Positions 47,627 to 56,184 of a stretch of DNA of 64,000 bases are shown here, piece after piece. The notes under the pieces were generated by a model that saw only the letters and a program-made list of their open reading frames with translations, did not search any database and was not told the origin of the DNA. The first letter of the stretch is position 1. Every line of letters starts with the position of its first letter. Both the position numbers and the translations under genes were made by a program. Where the stretch lies: contig CAWKCE010000003.1 in NCBI GenBank assembly GCA_963848085.1, positions 930,001 to 994,000 on the forward strand. The letters run 5' to 3'. This DNA is from CAWKCE01 sp032127035 (lineage in GTDB: Bacteria > Actinomycetota > Actinomycetes > JAHEKZ01).

Positions 47627-48850
47627 ATGCCGCGCGTCGGGGAGCGCTTCTCGGTGACGATCGGCGCGGTGGCGCACGGAGGCTTCTGCATCGCCCGTCA
47701 CGGCGGACGGGTCGTTTTCGTCCGACACTGCCTGCCCGGCGAAGTGGTGGTGGCCGAGGTCACCGAGCACGGACCGAAGGGCAGGTACCTCCGAGCGGAC
47801 ACCGTCGAGGTGCTGACACCGTCGCCGGACCGGGTGACGCCACCCTGCCGGCATGCCGGCGCGTGCGGCGGATGCGACTGGCAGCACGCAACGCTGCCCG
47901 CCCAGCGCGAGCTCAAGGCTGCGGTGGTGTCCGAGCAGCTGCGACGACTGGCGGGCGTGGACTGGAACGGTGCCGTGCAGCCGGTGCCCGGCGACGCGAC
48001 CGGGTTGGGGTGGCGGACGCGCGTGCGCCTCGCGGTGGACGACGACGGCACCGTCGGCTTCCGCCGGCACCGCTCGCACGAGGTGGTGGCCGTCGACCGG
48101 TGCCCACTCGCGCACCCCTTGGTCCAGTCGGTCCAGACCTCCGCGGTCGAGGAACGACGCTGGCCCCCGGCGGTCGACGTCGAGGTGGCGTGTGCGCCGA
48201 CGACGGGGGAGACAACGGTGAGGCTGACCTCGTCGCCGAACCGCCCTCCTGCCCCGACTCCGGGGCGGTCGGAGGGAGACCGCGTCCTGCACGAGGAGGC
48301 GGCCGGGCGAAGCTGGCGGGTGTCAGGCGGCTTCTGGCAGGCGCACGCAGGGGCGCCGGGGGTCCTGGTCGACTGCGTCACCCGGCAGCTCGCGCCTCGG
48401 CCCGGGGATCACCTGCTCGACGTGTACGCCGGGGTCGGTCTGTTCGCTGGCGCCCTCGGTGGGCGGGTTGGTGTGGGCGGCCGCATCGATGTCGTCGAGG
48501 CAGAGGCCACCGCGTGCCTGGACGCCGCGGTGAACCTGGCCGACCTGCCGTGGGCAACGGTCCACCGGTCCGCGGCGCTGCGCTACCTGCGGCACAGCGG
48601 CCTGCGGCGGGCGGACATCATCGTCCTCGACCCACCTCGCACCGGAGCCGGTCGCGAGGTCAGTCGGCGCCTGTGTGCACTCCGCCCGCGGGCCATCAGC
48701 TACGTGGCGTGTGACCCCGCGGCCCTCGCCCGCGACGTGGCCACTTTCGCCGACGAGGGCTACCGGCTGGCCGACCTGGAGGCCTTCGACCTGTTCCCCA
48801 TGACCCACCACGTGGAGTGCGTTGCCTTGCTCGTGCCGGACTCCAACTGA
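47627..48850 (+). CDS. TRAM-domain SAM-dependent RNA (uracil-5-)methyltransferase
   Basis: A 407-residue RlmD/TrmA-type methyltransferase. The N-terminal TRAM domain (about 3-62) binds RNA. C74, C80, C83 (CRHAGACGGCDWQH) and C159 (VDRCPLAHP) are the likely [4Fe-4S] ligands. The SAM motif is HLLDVYAGVGLFAGAL, followed by IIVLDPPRTGAG and the catalytic Cys in YVACDPAALARDV; the general base Glu lies in HHVECVALL. The target uridine (rRNA or tRNA) is not predictable. It follows the permease gene by 29 bases and precedes aconitase. Confidence 0.9.
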   Translation: MPRVGERFSVTIGAVAHGGFCIARHGGRVVFVRHCLPGEVVVAEVTEHGPKGRYLRADTVEVLTPSPDRVTPPCRHAGACGGCDWQHATLPAQRELKAAVVSEQLRRLAGVDWNGAVQPVPGDATGLGWRTRVRLAVDDDGTVGFRRHRSHEVVAVDRCPLAHPLVQSVQTSAVEERRWPPAVDVEVACAPTTGETTVRLTSSPNRPPAPTPGRSEGDRVLHEEAAGRSWRVSGGFWQAHAGAPGVLVDCVTRQLAPRPGDHLLDVYAGVGLFAGALGGRVGVGGRIDVVEAEATACLDAAVNLADLPWATVHRSAALRYLRHSGLRRADIIVLDPPRTGAGREVSRRLCALRPRAISYVACDPAALARDVATFADEGYRLADLEAFDLFPMTHHVECVALLVPDSN

Positions 48851-48868
48851 TATCTTGATATCAAGATA
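48851..48868. promoter_or_regulatory. perfect 18-bp palindromic operator before aconitase
   Basis: TATCTTGATATCAAGATA is a perfect palindrome, starting at the base after the methyltransferase stop and ending 46 bases before the aconitase start. Its A/T-rich symmetry in a GC-rich genome and its place over the expected promoter mark it as a repressor or activator site, of the size bound by MarR-type dimers. It may also overlap the aconitase -35/-10 region. Confidence 0.75.
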
Positions 48869-48914
48869 CTTGGGTCGGGCAGGATGATCGTGACCCCATC
48901 CGAAAGGGAGACCG

Positions 48915-51596
48915 GTGACCGCACAGGGACACGCACGCGCCAGTGTCGACAGCTTCGGGGCACGTGACCGGCTCGTCGTCGGCGATGCCGAGTACGAGAT
49001 CTTCGCACTGCGCGCTGTCCCCGGCGCCGACGCGCTTCCGTTCAGCCTGAAGGTCCTGCTGGAGAACCTGCTCCGTACCGAGGACGGCTCGAACGTCACC
49101 GCGGAGCAGATCCGGGCGCTCGCGTCCTGGGACCCCGCCGCCGCACCCGACACCGAGATCCAGTTCACGCCCTCCCGCGTGATCATGCAGGACTTCACCG
49201 GCGTCCCTGCGGTCGTGGACCTGGCGACCATGCGGGAGGCGGTGCGAGACCTCGGCGGCGACCCGTCCCGGATCAACCCGCTCGCACCGGCCGAGCTCGT
49301 CATCGACCACTCGGTGATTGCCGACGTCTTCGGGCGGGCCGACGCGTTCGAGCGCAACGTCGAGCTGGAGTACGGACGCAACCGGGAGCGGTACCAGTTC
49401 CTGCGCTGGGGCCAGACCGCGTTCGACGAGTTCAAGGTGGTCCCCCCGGGGACTGGCATCGTCCACCAGGTCAACATCGAACACCTGGCCCGGGTGACGA
49501 TGACACGCAACGGACAGGCCTACCCGGACACCGTGGTCGGCACGGACTCGCACACGACGATGGTCAACGGCCTGGGTGTGGTCGGGTGGGGTGTCGGCGG
49601 GATCGAGGCCGAGGCCGCGATGCTCGGGCAGCCGGTCTCGATGCTGATCCCGCGTGTCGTCGGGTTCAAGCTGCACGGCCGTCCTGCGGACGGGGTGACC
49701 GCGACCGACCTCGTCCTGACCATCACCGAGAAGTTGCGCAGCCACGGAGTGGTCGGCAAGTTCGTCGAGTTCTACGGCCCAGGTGTGGCCCAGGTGCCGC
49801 TGGCCAACCGGGCCACGATCGGCAACATGAGCCCGGAGTACGGCTCCACGATCGCCGTGTTCCCCATCGACGACGAGACGCTCCGGTACCTGGCGTTCAC
49901 CGGCCGCGATGCCCACCAGGTCGCTCTGGTCGAGGCGTACGCCAAGGCCCAGGGTCTGTGGCACGACCCGAGCCACGAACCGGCCTTCTCGGAGTACCTC
50001 GAGCTCGACCTCGGCAGCGTGGTCCCGTCGATCGCCGGCCCCAAGCGGCCCCAGGACCGGATCTCCTTGTCCGATGCCAAGTCCGCGTTCGGCGGGGCGT
50101 TGTCCGCGTTCACTGATCAGGTGGACGCCGGGGCCGACGTCGTGATCGACGGACAGCAGGTGCGGCTGCGCCACGGTGCTGTGGCCATCGCCGCGATCAC
50201 CTCGTGCACCAACACGTCGAACCCGTCGGTGATGGTCGGGGCCGCGCTCGTGGCGAAGAAGGCAGTGGAGCGCGGGCTCCAGCGGAAGCCGTGGGTCAAG
50301 ACAACCCTCGCACCGGGGTCGAAGGTCGTCATGGACTACTACGACCGCGCCGGCTTGACCCCGTACCTGGACAAGCTCGGCTTCAACCTCGTGGGCTACG
50401 GGTGCACCACCTGCATCGGAAACTCTGGGCCGCTTATCCCCGAGGTGTCGCGGGCGGTGAACGAGCACGACCTCGCGGTGACGTCGGTGCTGTCCGGCAA
50501 CCGCAACTTCGAGGGCCGGATCAACCCGGACGTGAAGATGAACTACCTGGCGTCGCCGCCGCTCGTGGTCGCGTACGCCCTGGCTGGGTCGATGGATGTC
50601 GACATCACGACCGAGCCGCTGGGGGAGGGCGCCGACGGGAAGCCGGTCTATCTGCGTGACCTGTGGCCGTCAGCGGCGGAGATCCAGGAGGTCATCGACT
50701 CGGCCATCGCCAGCGAGACGTTCACTCGCGAGTACGCCAACGTGTTCGCAGGCGACGACCAGTGGCGTGCCCTGCCGACGCCGACGGGGGACACCTTCGA
50801 GTGGGACCCCGACTCCACGTACGTGCGCAAGCCGCCGTACTTCGACGGCATGACGCTGGAGCCGATCCCGGTGACTGACGTCACGGGGGCGAGGGTGCTG
50901 GCCGTGCTCGGGGACTCGGTCACCACCGACCACATCTCGCCGGCCGGGGCGATCAAGACCGACAGCCCCGCCGGCGCGTACCTTGCCGAGCACGGTGTCG
51001 CCCGCGCGGACTTCAACTCCTACGGGTCGCGACGCGGCAACCACGAGGTGATGATCCGGGGCACCTTCGCCAACATCCGGCTACGGAACGCGATGGTCGA
51101 CGGCGTCGAGGGAGGCTTCACCACGGACCTCCTGGACCCGGCGCACCCGGTGACGACGATCTACGACGCAGCACAACGGTATGCGGCCGCAGGCGTTCCG
51201 CTCGTGGTGCTCGCCGGCAAGGAGTACGGGTCGGGGTCGTCGCGCGACTGGGCGGCCAAGGGGACCGCGTTGCTCGGCGTCCGGGCAGTCATCGCCGAGT
51301 CGTACGAGCGGATCCACCGCAGCAACCTGATCGGGATGGGTGTGCTTCCGCTCCAGTTCCCGCACGGGGAGAGCGCGCTGACGCTCGGGCTGACCGGGGT
51401 CGAGACGTTCGACGTGCGCGGGGTGACGGTCCTGAACGACGGGGTGACCCCGGACTCGGTGAGCGTCGACGTGGCGCGGCCGGACGGGACGTCGCTGTCG
51501 TTCGACGCGCGGCTGCGGATCGACACCCCCGGCGAGGCGGCCTACTACCGCAGCGGCGGGATCTTGCAGTACGTCCTGCGGACCCTCCTCGCCTGA
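48915..51596 (+). CDS. acnA: aconitate hydratase A
   Basis: An 893-residue monomeric aconitase of the TCA cycle, interconverting citrate and isocitrate with a [4Fe-4S] cluster. Cluster cysteines are in AITSCTNTSNPSVM and GYGCTTCIGNSGPLIPEV. Substrate and active-site motifs include VVGTDSHTTMVNGLGVVGWG, LGDSVTTDHISPAGAI, FNSYGSRRGNHEVMIRGTFA and LAGKEYGSGSSRDWAAKG. AAGGGAG precedes the GTG start. The gene appears monocistronic; a palindromic operator lies just upstream and a palindromic repeat just downstream. Confidence 0.96.
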   Translation: MTAQGHARASVDSFGARDRLVVGDAEYEIFALRAVPGADALPFSLKVLLENLLRTEDGSNVTAEQIRALASWDPAAAPDTEIQFTPSRVIMQDFTGVPAVVDLATMREAVRDLGGDPSRINPLAPAELVIDHSVIADVFGRADAFERNVELEYGRNRERYQFLRWGQTAFDEFKVVPPGTGIVHQVNIEHLARVTMTRNGQAYPDTVVGTDSHTTMVNGLGVVGWGVGGIEAEAAMLGQPVSMLIPRVVGFKLHGRPADGVTATDLVLTITEKLRSHGVVGKFVEFYGPGVAQVPLANRATIGNMSPEYGSTIAVFPIDDETLRYLAFTGRDAHQVALVEAYAKAQGLWHDPSHEPAFSEYLELDLGSVVPSIAGPKRPQDRISLSDAKSAFGGALSAFTDQVDAGADVVIDGQQVRLRHGAVAIAAITSCTNTSNPSVMVGAALVAKKAVERGLQRKPWVKTTLAPGSKVVMDYYDRAGLTPYLDKLGFNLVGYGCTTCIGNSGPLIPEVSRAVNEHDLAVTSVLSGNRNFEGRINPDVKMNYLASPPLVVAYALAGSMDVDITTEPLGEGADGKPVYLRDLWPSAAEIQEVIDSAIASETFTREYANVFAGDDQWRALPTPTGDTFEWDPDSTYVRKPPYFDGMTLEPIPVTDVTGARVLAVLGDSVTTDHISPAGAIKTDSPAGAYLAEHGVARADFNSYGSRRGNHEVMIRGTFANIRLRNAMVDGVEGGFTTDLLDPAHPVTTIYDAAQRYAAAGVPLVVLAGKEYGSGSSRDWAAKGTALLGVRAVIAESYERIHRSNLIGMGVLPLQFPHGESALTLGLTGVETFDVRGVTVLNDGVTPDSVSVDVARPDGTSLSFDARLRIDTPGEAAYYRSGGILQYVLRTLLA

Positions 51597-51636
51597 CGCG
51601 CCGGCCCAGCGCCTGGTCGCCTCCTGGGTGGGAACA

Positions 51637-51730
51637 AGTGTGCGGAATTGCGTGCCTTCGGCCGCAATTCCGCACACTCAGGGGTACGTGTGGACGCTAT
51701 TGCGGGCGATGACTCGGAATTCCGCACATT
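51637..51730. repeat. palindromic GTGCGGAATTGCG repeat, copy 1
   Basis: Two 16-base arms, AGTGTGCGGAATTGCG and CGCAATTCCGCACACT, are separated by ten bases. About 35 bases further on a related motif follows (CGGAATTCCGCACATT, 51715-51730). It lies between aconitase and a convergent hypothetical gene. The same motifs recur at the right end of the window. It may act as a terminator for aconitase, but it looks like a dispersed intergenic repeat family. Confidence 0.75.
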
Positions 51731-51754
51731 CGTGCGACGAGGGAAGGCGAGGGG

Positions 51755-52192
51755 TCACCCGGCGTATGGGGGGAGCTCCGGGCGAGAGGGGGAGGGTTTG
51801 GCGAGGGCGGGGAGGATGTCGGCAACCAGCCGGTCCAGTCGGCGCTCGACCTGTTTCAGTAGCTGCTTGCGCTGCGGCCGGCTGGCCGCCTTCGCCAAGG
51901 TGATCGTGCGGGACAGCTCATCCAGCTCGTGGCGCCAGTCCGCGTACTGCGCCGGGTCGATCCCCAGGACCGCCGCCTCGGCCAGCGACTGCGCGACGGC
52001 GTCGATCTTGCGACGGGCCCGCAGCTCGGCGCTCAGCCGCTCCGGGATGGCCGCCGTCTGCTGTGCCAGCGACTGGGCGAACTTCTGGGCGGCGGGGTTG
52101 TCCTTCAGGTAGGGCCAGGCCCGCCGAGACGCTTCAAACACCACTGGCCCCCACTTGACCAGCGACTTCAGCGCCACGCCCCACGTTGCCAT
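51755..52192 (-). CDS. conserved-looking hypothetical protein
   Basis: A 145-residue basic, mainly helical protein without a recognised domain. It begins ATWGVALKSLVKWGPVVFEA and continues with an Arg/Lys-rich amphipathic region (RLSAELRARRKIDAVAQSLA). No signal or clear membrane helix is seen. GATACT six bases before the ATG would fit a leaderless promoter. It is divergent from a GNAT gene. Confidence 0.65.
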   Translation of the reverse strand: MATWGVALKSLVKWGPVVFEASRRAWPYLKDNPAAQKFAQSLAQQTAAIPERLSAELRARRKIDAVAQSLAEAAVLGIDPAQYADWRHELDELSRTITLAKAASRPQRKQLLKQVERRLDRLVADILPALAKPSPSRPELPPYAG

Positions 52193-52251
52193 GGCGTCAG
52201 TATCGCAAGGACGGCAATGGGTGCGTCAGTGCACCCTGGCAGGCTGGTGGC

Positions 52252-52827
52252 GTGACGCTCACCGAGCTGACAACCGAACGCCTGGTCATGCGCGGCTGGC
52301 GGGAAGAGGACTTGGCGCCGTTTGCGGCGCTGAACGCCGACCCGGAGGTGATGCGCTACTTCCCGTCGACCCAGACCCGGCAGGCCAGCGACGCATTCGT
52401 GAAGGACCGCATCATTCCGTCCTTCGTGGAGCACGGCTTCGGGTTGTGGGCGGTCGAGCGGACGGACACCGCCGAGTTCATCGGCTTCGTGGGGCTGTGC
52501 ACCGTTGGCTTCGACGCACCCTTCACCCCGGCCGTCGAGGTGGGGTGGCGGCTGGCCCGCGCACACTGGGGGAAGGGTTTGGCCACGGAGGCCGCTCGGG
52601 CCAGCCTGGCCTTCGGGTTCGACGTCGTGGGCCTGGCGGAGGTGGTGTCCTTCACCTCGCCGTGGAACGAGCCGTCCCAGGCGGTGATGCGCCGACTCGG
52701 GATGGTGCCGGACCCGGCCGGGAACTTCGACCACCCCCGCCTCGAGGCCGGGAGCCGGCTGTCTCGCCACGTGCTCTACCGGCTGACGCGGGAGAAGTAC
52801 GACGACGGTCGAGAGGTGCGTCGGTGA
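52252..52827 (+). CDS. GNAT family N-acetyltransferase (RimJ/RimL type)
   Basis: A 191-residue acetyltransferase. LTTERLVMRGWREEDLAPFA is the typical RimJ/RimL entry, VEVGWRLARAHWGKGLATEA is the acetyl-CoA-binding motif A, and VVSFTSPWNEPSQAVMRRLG is motif B. The substrate, an N-terminal or amine acceptor, is unknown. The GTG at 52252 is chosen at the domain start. It overlaps the next gene by four bases. Confidence 0.88.
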   Translation: MTLTELTTERLVMRGWREEDLAPFAALNADPEVMRYFPSTQTRQASDAFVKDRIIPSFVEHGFGLWAVERTDTAEFIGFVGLCTVGFDAPFTPAVEVGWRLARAHWGKGLATEAARASLAFGFDVVGLAEVVSFTSPWNEPSQAVMRRLGMVPDPAGNFDHPRLEAGSRLSRHVLYRLTREKYDDGREVRR

Positions 52828-53177
52828 CTGGTGCCGGGCCGCCGCCGGGGTGGCCTCGCGAGGTGCCGCCACCACAGGCCGACGGGTGGCAGACGAAAGC
52901 GGTCGGGTGGCTGCTGGACCACTGCCCCGCGGAGTACCGGAGCTACCCGGTGGTGCGCCGGCAGCCGGTCGTGCTGGCTTGGCTGGCCGAGGTACAGGTG
53001 GAGGCTCAGCTCGAAGGGGCTCGCCACGCCTATGCCCGTGCCAGGCGGGACCTGGGGCCATCGCTCGGGCCGGAGGTGGTGGCGCAGACGCTGGCGGCGC
53101 TGGAGGCGGAGGGCGCCCGGCTGCTGGCGCTGCGTCGTGCCGTGCGTCTGGTCGCCGAGGCTCTGGGTCCGCCCTAG
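52824..53177 (+). CDS. hypothetical protein coupled to GNAT gene
   Basis: A 117-residue soluble protein of unknown function. It begins with a Pro-rich segment (GAGPPPGWPREVPPPQADGW), then WLLDHCPAEYRSYPVVRRQP, and ends in a long helix rich in Ala, Arg and Glu (TLAALEAEGARLLALRRAVR). The GTG start overlaps the GNAT stop (GTGA). It precedes dxs by 59 bases on the same strand. Confidence 0.72.
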   Translation: MTGAGPPPGWPREVPPPQADGWQTKAVGWLLDHCPAEYRSYPVVRRQPVVLAWLAEVQVEAQLEGARHAYARARRDLGPSLGPEVVAQTLAALEAEGARLLALRRAVRLVAEALGPP

Positions 53178-53236
53178 ACTCGACGAGCCGGGGACACCAG
53201 TGAGCCCGCAGGCCGGTCAGGACGAGGAGGGGCTGC

Positions 53237-55150
53237 GTGAGCATCCTGGAGCGGATCGACCGCCCCTCGGACCTGCGTTCACTCAGCCAGGACGAGCTGG
53301 TCGCGCTGGCAAGTGAGATCCGTAGGCACCTCGTCGAAGCCGTGTCGCGTACCGGTGGGCACCTTGGGCCGAACCTCGGGGTGGTCGAGCTGACCTTGGC
53401 CATCCACCGGGTGTTCGACTCCCCGCGTGACGTCGTCCTGTGGGACACCGGACACCAGGCATACGTGCACAAGCTGCTGACCGGTCGCCGTGACTTCTCG
53501 GGGCTCCGTCAGTCGGGTGGGCTGTCCGGCTATCCATCCCGCAGCGAGAGCCCCCACGACGTCATCGAGAACTCGCACGCGTCGACCTCGCTCAGCTATG
53601 CCGACGGCATCGCGAAGGCCTTCCAGGTGACCGGGCAGCAGGACAGCCGACACGTGGTGGCCGTGATCGGAGACGGCGCGCTCACCGGCGGCATGGCTTG
53701 GGAGGCGCTGAACAACATCGCCGCCGCCAAGGACCGGCCGGTCGTGATCGTCGTCAACGACAACGCCCGCTCCTACGCGCCGACGATCGGTGGCCTGGCC
53801 AACCACCTCTCGACCTTGCGCACCACTCGCGGCTACGAGCGCTTCCTCGAGTGGGGCAAGCAGGTACTGGGACGCACTCCGGTCGTGGGTTCGCCCCTCT
53901 ACGAGACCCTGCACGGGATGAAGAAGGGCCTGAAGGACATCGTCGCCCCCCAGGGCATGTTCGAGGACCTCGGGCTGAAGTACATCGGGCCGGTGGACGG
54001 ACACGACGAGCTCGCACTCGAGCGCGCTTTCGAACGGGCCCGGTCGTTCGGCGGTCCGGTGCTGGTGCACTGCATCACGCACAAGGGACAGGGCTTCGCC
54101 CCCGCCGAGAGAGACGAGGCGGACCGGTTCCACGGAGTTGGCGTCATCGACCCGGAGACCGGCCGACCGGTCACCAACGGCGGCCCCTCGTGGACGAGCG
54201 TCTTCGCCGAGGAGCTGGTCGCCATCGGTCGGGACCGGCCAGACGTCGTGGCCGTCACGGCCGCCATGCTGGACCCGACCGGGCTGGCGCCGTTCGCCGA
54301 GGCCTTCCCGGGTCGCGCGTACGACGTCGGGATCGCCGAGCAGCATGCGGCGACGTCCGCGGCCGGTCTGGCGTTCGCGGGGCTTCACCCGGTGGTCGCG
54401 GTGTACGCCACGTTCCTCAACCGCGCCTTCGACCAGGTGCTGCTGGACGTGGCGCTGCACCGAGCCCCGGTGACGTTCGTGCTCGACCGAGCGGGGGTGA
54501 CCGGGGACGACGGCTCCAGCCACAACGGGATCTGGGACCTCTCGGTCTTCCAGTCGGTTCCGGGGTTGCGGATCTCGGCACCGCGAGATGCCGACCAGCT
54601 GCGACGTCAGCTGCGGGAGGCGGTTGACGTCAGCGACGGGCCAACGATCGTTCGCTTCCCGAAGGGCTCGATCGGGCCCACCATCCCGGCCGTGGCGACC
54701 CGGGACGGCTCCGACGTCCTGCGCCGGTCCGACCACCAGGACGTCCTGGTCGTTTCGGTCGGGGCGATGGCCGGCATGTGTCTGGAGGTCGCGGACCGGC
54801 TGGCCGACCAGGGCATCGGGGTCACTGTGGTCGACCCACGCTGGGTGAAGCCGGTGCCGGCCAGCCTGGTGGACCTGGGACGTGAGCACGCCCTGGTGGT
54901 GACGGTGGAGGACAACGTCCGCACCGGCGGCGTCGGGAGCGCCGTCACCCAAGCGCTGCAGGACGCCGACGTGGATGTGCCGGTGCGGGTCTTCGGAGTG
55001 CCGTCGCGCTTCCTGGACCACGCCAAGCGGGCCGACGTCCTGGAGTCCTGCGGGTTGACCGCGCAGGCCGTGTCCCGGGCGGTTGTCGAGGTCTTTGCCC
55101 GACGCGACGCCGGTGCAGACGAGACCTCGCCGAGCCAGCCGACGACCTGA
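53237..55150 (+). CDS. dxs: 1-deoxy-D-xylulose-5-phosphate synthase
   Basis: A 637-residue thiamine-diphosphate enzyme, first step of the MEP isoprenoid pathway: pyruvate plus glyceraldehyde 3-phosphate gives DXP. VIGDGALTGGMAWEALNN and NDNARSYAPTIGG bind Mg-ThDP, YDVGIAEQHAATSAAG holds the catalytic Glu, and TGGHLGPNLGVVELT carries the N-terminal active-site His. The C-terminal transketolase domain is complete. GAGGAGGGG lies 4-5 bases before the GTG start. It is convergent with a hypothetical gene, 6 bases apart. Confidence 0.96.
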   Translation: MSILERIDRPSDLRSLSQDELVALASEIRRHLVEAVSRTGGHLGPNLGVVELTLAIHRVFDSPRDVVLWDTGHQAYVHKLLTGRRDFSGLRQSGGLSGYPSRSESPHDVIENSHASTSLSYADGIAKAFQVTGQQDSRHVVAVIGDGALTGGMAWEALNNIAAAKDRPVVIVVNDNARSYAPTIGGLANHLSTLRTTRGYERFLEWGKQVLGRTPVVGSPLYETLHGMKKGLKDIVAPQGMFEDLGLKYIGPVDGHDELALERAFERARSFGGPVLVHCITHKGQGFAPAERDEADRFHGVGVIDPETGRPVTNGGPSWTSVFAEELVAIGRDRPDVVAVTAAMLDPTGLAPFAEAFPGRAYDVGIAEQHAATSAAGLAFAGLHPVVAVYATFLNRAFDQVLLDVALHRAPVTFVLDRAGVTGDDGSSHNGIWDLSVFQSVPGLRISAPRDADQLRRQLREAVDVSDGPTIVRFPKGSIGPTIPAVATRDGSDVLRRSDHQDVLVVSVGAMAGMCLEVADRLADQGIGVTVVDPRWVKPVPASLVDLGREHALVVTVEDNVRTGGVGSAVTQALQDADVDVPVRVFGVPSRFLDHAKRADVLESCGLTAQAVSRAVVEVFARRDAGADETSPSQPTT

Positions 55151-55156
55151 GGGCAG

Positions 55157-56002
55157 TCAGCTCCGCTGCCACGGCTGGGTGAGCGCGACCGGGTCGCGAA
55201 GCGCGATCTCGGCCGGACGTCCCCCCGTGGCCGCCATGACGACCTCTTCGCGCGTGACCAGCACCGGCCGGTCGAACCCGCGCTCAGCTGGTTCGGTCGC
55301 GGCGGCGGCCGCCGCCGCGAACGCCGGGTCGATGCGGCCAAGGTCCAGCCAGCCCCGGCGCCGCATCGGAACCGCGACGCTACGCAGGCCCACCGAGTCG
55401 TTCGCGCACAGCGCCGACCGGAAGGCCGGCGACGCGAGGAGAGTCACCACGTCGCAGTCCCCGATGGGTCGCAGAATGGTGCTCGGGTTCACGGCGAGCC
55501 GCTCCGCGGCGACGTGCCCCATACGGTCCAGGTAGGCGACCGAACGGTGCCACCAGGCGCGGTCGTCGAGGCCGGCCGCCTCGAGGAGCTCTCCGGGCAC
55601 GACGACCACCTCGTCCGGGTCGTCGAGCAGTCCGCTGAAGCCGGTTCCGACGTCCAGCACCCCTCCGAGGACACGCTGGCGCACCCACGCCGGTCCGGGG
55701 TGCAGGACGTGTCCGACGGGCAAGCCGACCGGTCGCGAGGCCGTCACCGGGTCGAGGAGGTCAGCCAGGCGGCGACGTAGCCTCAGCCAGGAGCGCACCC
55801 GGCGGCGAGCGGCGGTTCCGTCCGGCTCGGCGGTACCGACGACCCGTGCCAGCTCGTCCCACGGCACCGCGACCTCAGGAGTGCCGGGGAGGACGACCCC
55901 GTCCGCGTCCGGAAGGGCATCGACGTCATCCAAGACGGAGACGGCAAGGACGCATCGACGCAGCGCGATGTGCCACGTCGCCGGGGCGTCGCCTGGACCC
56001 AT
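55157..56002 (-). CDS. hypothetical protein
   Basis: A 281-residue soluble protein I cannot assign. Notable parts are an N-terminal LRRCVLAVSVLDDVDALPDA, an Arg-rich helix (RRRVRSWLRLRRRLADLLD), repeated strand-like segments (VGHVLHPGPAWVRQRVLGGV, VVVPGELLEAAGLDDRAWWH) and an Ala tract near the C-terminus (DPAFAAAAAAATEPAERG). The ATG at 56002 is the first good start in the coding part; upstream in-frame sequence looks non-coding. Confidence 0.68.
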   Translation of the reverse strand: MGPGDAPATWHIALRRCVLAVSVLDDVDALPDADGVVLPGTPEVAVPWDELARVVGTAEPDGTAARRRVRSWLRLRRRLADLLDPVTASRPVGLPVGHVLHPGPAWVRQRVLGGVLDVGTGFSGLLDDPDEVVVVPGELLEAAGLDDRAWWHRSVAYLDRMGHVAAERLAVNPSTILRPIGDCDVVTLLASPAFRSALCANDSVGLRSVAVPMRRRGWLDLGRIDPAFAAAAAAATEPAERGFDRPVLVTREEVVMAATGGRPAEIALRDPVALTQPWQRS

Positions 56003-56184
56003 GCCAGCACCGTAACCTCCACCCGGCCGGGGTGTGCCGCGACTGATGGCCGGTAGCCCGGGCGGTGGACGGAGATCACCCATCGTGAGCGAGTGATGAC
56101 TCACCGGCCCCGCGGCGTCCCCTTGCTGGGGGCGCCGGTGCGTCCCCAGTTGCCGATGGGTCGGGGAGAGGTCACGGTGGTCCG

